The position numbers and the translations under genes were made by a program. Below the pieces are notes generated by a model, which saw only the letters and a program-made list of their open reading frames with translations, did not search any database and was not told where the DNA came from. Source: Bostrychus sinensis (taxonomy: Eukaryota; Chordata; Actinopteri; Gobiiformes; Eleotridae). Taken from it: a stretch of DNA of 64,000 nucleotides. Positions 56,658-64,000 of the stretch are shown here, piece after piece; the stretch's first letter is position 1, and each line of letters starts with the position of its first letter. The stretch covers positions 9,898,288 through 9,962,287 of the forward strand of contig CM036251.1 in NCBI GenBank assembly GCA_020698575.1, read 5' to 3'.

Positions 56658-56691
56658 GTGTGTGTGTGTGTGTAGTGTGTGTGTGTGTGTG
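56628..56691. repeat. TG dinucleotide microsatellite
   Basis: About 30 TG units with AG interruptions, complementary to the CA tract 115 bp upstream. Confidence 0.97.
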
Positions 56692-56694
56692 AAT

Positions 56695-56900
56695 GCATTC
56701 TTCCTCAGCCTCAGAGCTCCAGAGACCAGCCGCCTGAAACCTGTTGGTCTTCTCTAATGTAATTAAGTCGGACCGGACTCTGGTGACCTCCGGCTGCGCT
56801 GAAAAATCCAACAGAGACGCAGCGGCTTTTAATGAGGAACCAGCTCGAGAATAAGCAAATCTAATTCATACAGAATAAAGACGCAATCACTGTATCCTGT
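56695..56900. other. Candidate conserved non-coding block
   Basis: GC-balanced, repeat-free (GTCGGACCGGACTCTGGTGA). No frame. Confidence 0.3.
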
Positions 56901-56941
56901 GTGGGAGTAGATAAAATGACACTATAGAACTGTAATTACAG

Positions 56942-57065
56942 AATCCAGCCACAAGGGGTCATGAGGCAGAGTATTTCTAGTGCCAAACCCAAGCCTGGAT
57001 AAATGGAGAGGGTTGTGTCTGGAAGGGCATATGGCGTAAAACCAAAATCATGCAGAACTAAAACG
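56942..57065 (+). repeat. Family C dispersed repeat, copy
   Basis: ATCCAGCCACAAGGGGTCAT, TGCCAAACCCAAGCCTGGAT, AAATGGAGAGGGTTGTGTCT, then GGGCATATGGCGTAAAA. This is the clearest copy in the window. Confidence 0.65.
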
Positions 57066-57109
57066 TAATATCAAAATACAGCAAGGCATTTTAGAAGTTG
57101 GGTCTGGTT

Positions 57110-57345
57110 TTAAAAAAAGATCTAAACCAGGACAAAACCAGGACTACTGAAGGACTAAACCAAGTCCAAACCAGTCTACATTACATCTAAACCAGGTCTA
57201 TATCAGGACCAAACCTAAACTAAATCTGTCCAAAACCAGGAATAAACCAAATCTACATTGCACCTAAAACAGGACTAAAACAAGACTAAACCAGGTCAAA
57301 ACCAAGTCTAAACCAGGACTAAACTGTACCAAAAGTGAACTAAAT
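57110..57345 (+). repeat. Degenerate CTAAACCAGGAC-type tandem repeat (family G, locus 2)
   Basis: Units such as TCTAAACCAGGACAAAACCA and GGACTAAACCAAGTCCAAAC, irregular length. Shares its vocabulary with 36404 and 61135. Confidence 0.8.
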
Positions 57346-58011
57346 CAGGTCTGCTCTTGCTAAACTGTTTTCCATCTAAATAATCTCTGATTATATTTTT
57401 ATGCCAGATGCCCTGTTCTGACATCATTAAAGGCCTGGTAAATTCATTACTGACTGACAGTTTTTCTTGTAATTGCTGTTTTTCACACATGCAACTAAGC
57501 ACATTATCACATTTTGTCTGTGCATGCTATTATTTTTGCACATTGTTTATACATTTTTATATAAATTACACTAATGACTGTGTTATTACAGCAGCTATAT
57601 GTCACTGATTAACTAATTCTAATGTTCTTTGCTTCTTTACAAAAAAAACAACAGTTTTTTTTCTGAATATATCAATGCCACGCTTCAATTATGTACATTT
57701 AAAACATACTCAATATTCAATACATAACTGAGTAGTGTGAGTAGGAAAAATGGATATTCTAGTATTTTGTATTTTCAGTACTTTAAAGACAGGTTATTTA
57801 TTTTTACTGTCAACGCACACCCACATTAGAGAAGAAAACTGGTGTTAAAAATCAGACATATTTAAATAGACACTATACTGTAAAAAAAATGCAGTCTCCT
57901 ATTGGTACAGTACTGGAAAAATTAAGTTAATTTACTGTAAAGCTGTATACTGTAACTAGATGTTTTATTTTACCATAAATGTTATAGATTTTTCTTTTTT
58001 TTTTCTGACAG
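57346..58011. other. Unannotated AT-rich stretch
   Basis: No supported feature; T homopolymer near 57994-58002. Confidence 0.5.
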
Positions 58012-58260
58012 TGTAGTAGTGGGACCAGTAGAGGTTGTAGTAGTACATTTAGGAGTAATACCAGCAGTGCTAATAGTAGTATTGGTAGTAGTACTTTAAC
58101 TGTAGTAGTAATCATAGTAATATTGATAGTAATAAGAAATAGTGGTAGTGATACTTTATTCTTAATTAAACTACTGTCAGTACTCTTTAACTCTAGTAAC
58201 AATTTGAGTTTTTTACTTCTACTTTGACTACTGATAATTAGAAGTATTAGTATTTTTACA
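58012..58260. repeat. AGT/TAG triplet repeat
   Basis: GTAGTAGTACATTTAGGAGT and AATAGTAGTATTGGTAGTAG. The 149-codon minus-strand Leu/Ile/Val-rich frame (57927-58376) results from this repeat. Confidence 0.8.
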
Positions 58261-58944
58261 TGGGACAGGTTTAGAGTACTTCTTTTACTTCTGATAAAAT
58301 TTAAATATACTGGACTATGCCTTTGGAAGTTGTTTCGTTTTTCAAATATATATAAAAAGAAGCAGTTTACAATCACATTTTACTGGCCCTTTTTATAGCA
58401 CTGGGTGGTTTATTCTCTGTGACATCGCTCCTATAACGGGATGCACATGGGACATTTACTATTATTATTTCTATATACATGTTATTTTGTGAAAAACATG
58501 GCTTGCGGCAGCTGGATCAATCCCCAGTCTAACCTTAACCAATGGGGACTGCGGACCTGAAGGCAAGTTATCGACATCTCCTAAAAATACCTCAGTAGTC
58601 AGCAGAAAAGGCCTGAAATGAACCCTCTTTTTTCATGGCTGTGATGTTGCAGCATCTTGTCTTTTTTTTTTACAATGTTTATATTACAGCCCTCCCCGCT
58701 CCGTGTAAAAAAGAAAATGTATCTCCAATCAATAAGCAGTAATAATAATATTCCTCGGAGCTTGACAGAGAGCTTTTCCATCTGTGAAGTCCGTCTTTAA
58801 AAGCCCATGTGTCACCACCTATAATATGGATTTAAACTAGAGGCTTGGAGCAGAGGGCAGTAAATCCCAGTGCAGTTTGTATATTAAAGCAAGACACCAC
58901 CTGAGAATAGAGTAAAAATGAACTGATATGAAAATTAGATGATA
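58261..58944. other. Unannotated stretch
   Basis: No supported gene or repeat family. Confidence 0.5.
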
Positions 58945-58946
58945 TA

Positions 58947-59208
58947 CAGTCATATGTAAACGTTTGGGCACCCCTCTGAGGTTGCAAATCAGCAAACTTA
59001 TAAGGGTGCCCGAATATTTGCACAAACATTTTTTTTCATATTTCATTTAATTTCATACACCTAAACACTGCTACACCAAAAACTATTGTTAAGAAAACTC
59101 AGATGTCACTAGAAAATTAATGACATACCTCTGTGAACTTTTTTTCCGAAGACAGAGTAAATTATTATGCAACCTCAGAGGGGTGCCCAAACTTTTATAT
59201 AATGACTG
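58947..59208. mobile_element. Tc1/mariner-type miniature element
   Basis: Long inverted ends: CAGTCATATGTAAACGTTTG at the left, and CAAACTTTTATATAATGACTG at the right, and inside them GGGCACCCCTCTGAGGTTGC pairs exactly with GCAACCTCAGAGGGGTGCCC. Flanked by TA on both sides (58945-58946 and 59209-59210), the target duplication of Tc1/mariner transposons, and the ends begin CAGT as in that superfamily. The length is 262 bp with no transposase, so it is a miniature element. Confidence 0.9.
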
Positions 59209-59210
59209 TA

Positions 59211-59525
59211 TGCACATGAATATAAATGTCTATGTACTTAAATGCTAATTTGCTCTAAATATTAATGCGCTAAACACATCTGAATTTTGGATGAAGTCAG
59301 GTTTTAAATTCTTGGTTCATTTAGGGTAGCTGAATGAATTTTCTTTATTTTTTTCAATGGGAGGTCTCATTTTGAGTTTGAGTAATTTAAAATTTACTGA
59401 CAAAATCCTCTTTTTAGGAGTAAAATGTCTAGCAAATTAGCCAAGGAATGATATATCAGCAAATCTCTCTTAAAAATATAGTTGAAGGGAATATGTTATT
59501 CTTAAACTATTCTTGATTACCTCTC
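59211..59525. other. Unannotated AT-rich stretch
   Basis: No supported feature. Confidence 0.5.
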
Positions 59526-60010
59526 GAACAGCAATGCATGTTTTTCAGCCTTTAAAAAATATTAAGTGACTAACAAAAAAAAAAAAAAGAAACAGGTGAA
59601 GAGGCCAGCAGAGGGCAGCAGAGTGCAGAGCTGTTACTCCATTTTAAACAGAACAGTAGAAAAAGAGCTTTTTATTTCCTTAAACTTTTTGTATAATACC
59701 ATTAGTTTACTACAGAAAGAAAAATAACTGTGAGGAATCAGTGGAAACAGAGCTGCAAAATGTTTTTTGGATAAATGAATGAGAGCAGACTGGATGTAGA
59801 GGGCTTGCTGATTGGTAAGTGCTTCCTGGGGTGGGCGGGGTTTCATGCAACCGAGCGTTCTGAGGCCTCAGAAACTCAGCACCAGAGAATAGTGTATTAC
59901 TTAAACGGGCATAAATGAAACAAAACACAACTCCAGGCATGTTTTTAATGAGGGAACAACATTTACAACATGGTAGAAATATCAGAAAAGTCAATTTTGC
60001 AAGAATAAGG
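59526..60010 (-). mobile_element. Family A miniature element, copy 6 (reverse)
   Basis: Plus-strand landmarks: CAGGTGAAGAGGCCAGCAGA, GTGAGGAATCAGTGGAAACA, TGCTTCCTGGGGTGGGCGGG, and ACAACTCCAGGCATG, ending in AGTCAATTTTGCAAGAAT. The CTCF-core-like CCAGCAGAGGGCAG is at 59605-59618 on the plus strand. The right terminus has lost its TTAA part. Confidence 0.85.
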
Positions 60011-60462
60011 CAAAGTGGAGTTTCAGTATCAGACTCAGAGTGAGAGAAAAACTCATTTTGGTAAGATGCACTTTTAAGCTAATATTTTAGGTGGAACTCT
60101 ATAGACACAAGCCGACAAAGTGTATTAAAACACTGTAATGTGTAGATGAGAGATGTTTTTACGTCTGTCTGAAAGCTACATGTGAAGGAAGAGTACAGGT
60201 GCCATTAAATGCAGTAAACAACTGTGCATTTGTAGATTAATTTACGCGCTCGTTCACTCCAGGATGCATTTCTCTGAGCAGCGCTGACCTGCAGGGCTCG
60301 TGGACATCTGTGGCCCTGGTCCGCACTCCTCCACCCCCCTTCAGCCAGGACAACCCCAGCTGCTCTGTTGGCTCCAACGTGAGGAGTATTTAAAACCTCT
60401 AATCTATCACTGTGTGTGGCCAGCCCCGTCTCTGTTGGCTGGTTTAGGACAGGCCTGCAAAA
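60011..60462. other. Unannotated stretch
   Basis: 60240-60460 is GC-richer, with a 114-codon minus-strand frame (60205-60549) that runs into the repeat at 60463 and so is unlikely to be a gene. Confidence 0.4.
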
Positions 60463-60600
60463 TACACTGATCAGGCATAACATTATGACCACCTGCCTAA
60501 TATGTAACAACATACACAATAAACAGTGTTGCATTATGGATTCTGACAATGTTCAATCAGCCGGAGTTATCTGTTTTATAGTATTTAGACCTGGTTAAGT
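60463..60600. mobile_element. Left end of the 244-617 type element
   Basis: TACACTGATCAGGCATAACA followed by TTATGACCACCTGCCTAATA matches the element at 244. The right end was not found, so the copy is truncated or rearranged. Confidence 0.65.
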
Positions 60601-60628
60601 CATAGTTTTTTAATACTGTGCAGTTCTA

Positions 60629-61099
60629 ATGCTGCCTTCATGTGATATGGGAAAGATGATATTTTCCACTTGAAAATAGGGAATTACGAGTTGTTGTGTT
60701 CAAGTGCTGTTGTGGTCGTAGCATAATAAAAAAATGGTGGACAGAAACTTTATCTTGAATTGCTACATGGGTAAAGCAGTCCTGAACAAAGAATTACAAC
60801 ATTTCTATATTGACACGAAGGGAAGTGAGAAGGCGTTAAAATTGTGTATGCTACATAATTAAACAATGAGCTAACATGAGTAAAAACATTTATTAGCCTA
60901 CGCATTTCTTACCATCCACAATTTCTTCGCTGCTCTCCACCAAAATGAAAGGTCAAATCCAACCTCATCTCGCAACTCGGGTATCAAAATGATCTTCGAG
61001 TTCTCCAGTGGAAATTACGATGAAAGGGGGCGTTCACGTGCAAATTTGACCTCGGCAAGTGGTATGTTCCATAATTGCCATAGCACATAAAGGCAGCAT
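60629..61099. mobile_element. Inverted-repeat miniature element
   Basis: The left end ATGCTGCCTTCATGTGATAT pairs with the right end ATAGCACATAAAGGCAGCAT (about 18 of 20 positions). The 471-bp element has no coding capacity. Target duplication not clear. Confidence 0.75.
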
Positions 61100-61134
61100 A
61101 ACATGGCCGTACGCACCATAGACGTCCCTGAGGA

Positions 61135-61227
61135 CCAGGCCTAAACCTGGTCTCAACAAGGACTAAACCAGGATTAAAGAAAAAAAACTAACCAGGATTA
61201 ATCCAGGTCTCAAAAAGCATTAAACAA
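61135..61227 (+). repeat. Degenerate flank of the minisatellite (family G)
   Basis: CTAAACCTGGTCTCAACAAG and GACTAAACCAGGATTAAAG units of irregular length precede the regular array. Confidence 0.75.
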
Positions 61228-61854
61228 GGATGAAATCAGGTCTAAACAAGGTGTAAAAAAGACTAAATCAGGTCTAAACAAGGTGTAAACAAAGACTAAA
61301 TCAGGTCTAAACAAGGTGTTAACAAGGACTAAGTCAGGTCTAAATACGGTGTAAACAAAGACTAAATCAGGTCTAAACAAGGTGTAAACAAAGACTAAAT
61401 CAGGTCTAAACAAGGTGTAAACAAGGACTAAATCAGGTCTAAACAAGGTGTTAACAAGGACTAAGTCAGGTCTAAATAAGGTGTAAACAAAGACTAAATC
61501 AGGTCTAAACAAGGTGTAAACAAAGACTAAATCAGGTCTAAACAAGGTGTTAACAAGGACTAAGTCAGGTCTAAATAAGGTGTAAACAAAGACTAAATCA
61601 GGTCTAAACAAGGTGTAAACAAAGACTAAATCAGGTCTAAACAAGGTGTAAACAAAGACTAAATCAGGTCTAAACAAGGTGTTAACAAGGATTAAGTCAG
61701 GTCTAAATAAGGTGTAAACAAGGACTAAATCAGGTCTAAACAAGGTGTAAACAAAGACTAAATCAGGTCTAAACAAGGTGTTAACAAGGATTAAGTCAGG
61801 TCTAAATAAGGTGTAAACAAGGACTAAATCAATTCTAAACAAGGACTTAACCAG
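61228..61854 (+). repeat. 33-bp minisatellite, about 19 units
   Basis: Unit GACTAAATCAGGTCTAAACA + AGGTGTAAACAAA, 33 bp. Unit starts checked across the array (for example 61261, 61294, 61327, 61360, 61393, 61690, 61789) keep exact 33-bp spacing. Variants are ordered: a GTGTTAAC unit is regularly followed by one with GACTAAGTC or GATTAAGTC and AAATA, giving a higher-order pattern. Because 33 is a multiple of three, the minus strand stays open for 221 codons as an 11-residue repeat (FRPDLVFVYTL). I regard that as a by-product, not a gene. Confidence 0.95.
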
Positions 61855-62045
61855 GACTAAACCTGGTCTTAACAAGCACTAAACCTGGTCTCGACGGGGA
61901 TTAAACCAGGACTAAACAAGAAATAAACCAGAACAAAACTGGGTCAAAACAAGGACTTAACCAGGAGAACTAAACAAAAAATAAACCAGGACCAAACCAG
62001 AATGAAACCAGGTGTAAACAAGGACCAAACTAGAAATAAACCTCA
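61855..62045 (+). repeat. Degenerate right flank of the minisatellite (family G)
   Basis: GACTAAACCTGGTCTTAACA and AAACCAGGACCAAACCAG units, irregular in length, like loci 36404 and 57110. Confidence 0.8.
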
Positions 62046-62149
62046 GTTGATGGACCTCAGTATTTCTGAACTGTTAAGATCCAACCATCTGCATTGTCCA
62101 TTCCACAAAAGAGACGTTGTATTAAATTGATTCATCAAACTGAGAGAGA

Positions 62150-62450
62150 GGCAGCAGCAAAAAAAAAAAAAAAGAGAAAGTCATTGGGATCATCCGTAAT
62201 GATTTGGAGATTTGCTGGGATCGTATGTAAATGACCCCTGCCGTATCAAATGCCACAGAATTATCACCCCCGCTGCTCGCCATTGTCCTCTTTTTTGTCA
62301 TTTGTATTATAATTTCATTACATCGCATTACCCCAGTGCCATTGGATCCCTTGCATCCTGGGTTGTAAATTGTATACTCCGCATGACACGGCACACTAAG
62401 CCTGCCAGGCACTCGGGCGACCCACTGTGATAATAGCGTTTGTACTGTTA
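62150..62450. other. Candidate conserved non-coding block
   Basis: After an A homopolymer (62159-62173) comes a clean, repeat-free stretch: AATGATTTGGAGATTTGCTG, GACCCCTGCCGTATCAAATG, ATTATCACCCCCGCTGCTCG. It keeps short homeobox/POU-like words (ATGTAAAT). Of all blocks this most resembles a vertebrate conserved element, but I cannot test it. Confidence 0.35.
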
Positions 62451-62654
62451 ACCACATCTATAGTCGATGTGGAGTGGTGGTAATCATGTTTAATGTACAT
62501 GTATGTTCACATCAAATAAGTAAGAATTATGTCTTTTCATTAATACTAAGCCACAGAGGGATGTTTAGTGTCATAAAAAATCATCAAACAGGAATTGAGT
62601 GGCACAGTGGTAGAGTGTTTCATGCATTAGATTTCTTTATATACTGCTTTTCTA

Positions 62655-63222
62655 TTAGTGGTAGGAATCTTAGGGCATCTCACGATTCAATTTGATTTTT
62701 ATTCAGGGGCATCATGATTTAATCCAAAAGCGATGCATCGATTCATCAACACATCAGACACCTTTCTGGTTCATTATAGCAATAATTCTTCAACTATTTT
62801 ATATCTAAAACATAATTTTTAAACATTTTCTACTCCAAAAAAAAAAAACAATCATTCATTATAAATCACTGAAATCAGGAGTTTTGCGTGAAAAGTGATA
62901 AATGTTGCCCACCTATTGTACAGAAAGATGGTGTTTCCTGTGTTGGTGGTGGTGAATCTAGCAATAGCTCTAATGTTTATGGGCCAAAAAAGGCAAAAAA
63001 GCTCTACACTGGACAGCAGACTTTGTGAGAAGTTGTAATGTTTTAGAGCAAAACTAACAGCAAATCTGGACTCAGCTTCTAAAAATGACTAAGAAACAAC
63101 ATCAGATCCTATTCAGCAAATCTGATGCAGGGCGGTGTTATTAGCTTTTCTGAATCGATTTAGAATCTTTTTAAAGAAATGATTGACGCATTGGAAAAAT
63201 TATTATTTTTCCAACCTATTTT
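62655..63222. mobile_element. Family H inverted-repeat element, copy 2
   Basis: Shares with 40678-41063: CGATTCATCAACACATCAGA, AATAATTCTTCAACTATTTT, TTTTCTGAATCGATTTAGAA, and the terminus TTATTATTTTTCCAACC. It is about 180 bp longer than copy 1, with extra interior sequence between about 62920 and 63100. Confidence 0.75.
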
Positions 63223-63234
63223 CTATCAAATCGC

Positions 63235-63485
63235 TTTACAACTGAGTCCATTATTCACACCCTGGTGGTGGTGAGCTGCTTCTGTTGCCACAGATGCCCT
63301 GGGGCAGACTGACAGAGACATGGCAGCCATATCCCACCTGTAGCCTCTTCACCCACCACCAAACACACCACCACAATCAAAAAACCAGTGCCCCAGACAC
63401 CGGAGGCAAGGTGGGTGAAGTGTCTTGCCCACCATCGCAGTATATACAGGGGAAGTGGAGATCGAACCACCAACTTTCCAGCTTT
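63235..63485 (+). repeat. Family I dispersed repeat, copy 2
   Basis: CACCCTGGTGGTGGTGAGCT, TGACAGAGACATGGCAGCCA, CCCCAGACACCGGAGGCAAG, then GTCTTGCCCACCATCGCAGT and GAGATCGAACCACCAAC. The ending has the look of a tRNA-like B-box. The overlapping short frames on both strands are not genes. Confidence 0.7.
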
Positions 63486-64000
63486 AATTTTTTGCAAACT
63501 TTATTTAACAGTTTGGACAAACTTACAAAATAAATTAATAAAATATATCACTGCTTTGCCTCACATTACAAGAAATAACAGGATAAAGAAGCGACACATT
63601 AAAAACACATTTTAGGCTCTGCTAACTGAGGAAAGTCATTTGTAAACCTGTCTAATAGTTTTAGCTGTTTCTGATTATTTAATTTTTACTTATTTTGATA
63701 TAATTTTATGATTATGTTGATATACTTTTTGCTTGGGGATAAAATGGACCTGTTAAAGATACATGATGATGATTTTTGTTTAATATGACTTTAATAAACT
63801 TTTTTTTTTGTTGCTTTTTATTAGATGAAAATGTAGAGACATGAGGAGACACATTCACAGTTCTGCTCTCTGACCACTTTCATAAATAAGTTTTTGTTTA
63901 CTATAGATTCAAGTTTTTCATGCATAATATTTGATCACGTGACACACTCCTGAGCATGCTCCAAAAGCACTCAGATGTGGTGTTAGCAGGACACTTGGCT
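63486..64000. other. Unannotated AT-rich end of window
   Basis: No supported feature; T run near 63801-63809. Confidence 0.5.

Noticed and set aside
57927..58376. 149-codon minus-strand Leu/Ile/Val-rich frame resembling a membrane protein
   Set aside because: Composition comes from the AGT/TAG triplet repeat.
61210..61875. 221-codon minus-strand frame with an 11-residue repeat
   Set aside because: It follows from the 33-bp tandem unit, which is a multiple of three; no start context, domain or flanking gene structure.

Overview
The window looks like teleost fish nuclear DNA: AT-rich, full of short low-copy DNA-transposon remnants, A/T homopolymers, triplet and dinucleotide microsatellites, and several repeat types familiar from ray-finned fish. 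I find no convincing host protein-coding gene, rRNA or tRNA gene in 64 kb. Almost all open frames are short chance frames. The segment is best read as intergenic or intronic DNA in which mobile elements carry most of the recognisable information. The species cannot be named from the sequence.

The only long coding structure is a decayed DIRS-like tyrosine-recombinase retrotransposon at about 32.76-36.37 kb on the plus strand. It has a Gag-like frame with a SAP-like motif and a CCHC knuckle, a reverse transcriptase/RNase H frame, and a tyrosine recombinase frame cut off after the first catalytic Arg. Short imperfect inverted repeats bracket it. Three in-frame stops and a frame change show that it cannot encode its full protein set. 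Fragments of two non-LTR retrotransposons lie at 46.2-46.6 kb and 52.3-52.8 kb.

DNA transposons dominate by number. Three hAT-type miniature elements keep 8-bp target duplications (13.66-14.16, 47.08-47.40, 54.94-55.49 kb). A Tc1/mariner-type miniature element flanked by TA lies at 58.95-59.21 kb. Two related families (A and B) share ends that overlap TTAA but have different interiors; many copies carry a CTCF-core-like CCAGCAGRGGGC motif. Other inverted-repeat elements lie at 0.24, 38.6, 42.6, 45.3 and 60.6 kb.

Local rearrangement is visible as two pairs of direct duplications (14.83/17.21 kb and 36.80/37.70 kb), a degenerate AGTC-rich satellite at 15.5-16.3 kb, and a 33-bp minisatellite of about 19 exact-length units at 61.23-61.85 kb. 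Related degenerate motifs recur at 36.4 and 57.1 kb. Between these lie GC-balanced, non-repetitive blocks (7.25, 12.9, 19.0, 21.5, 26.3, 44.4, 49.9, 56.7 and 62.2 kb) that are candidate conserved non-coding elements. That call needs cross-species alignment.
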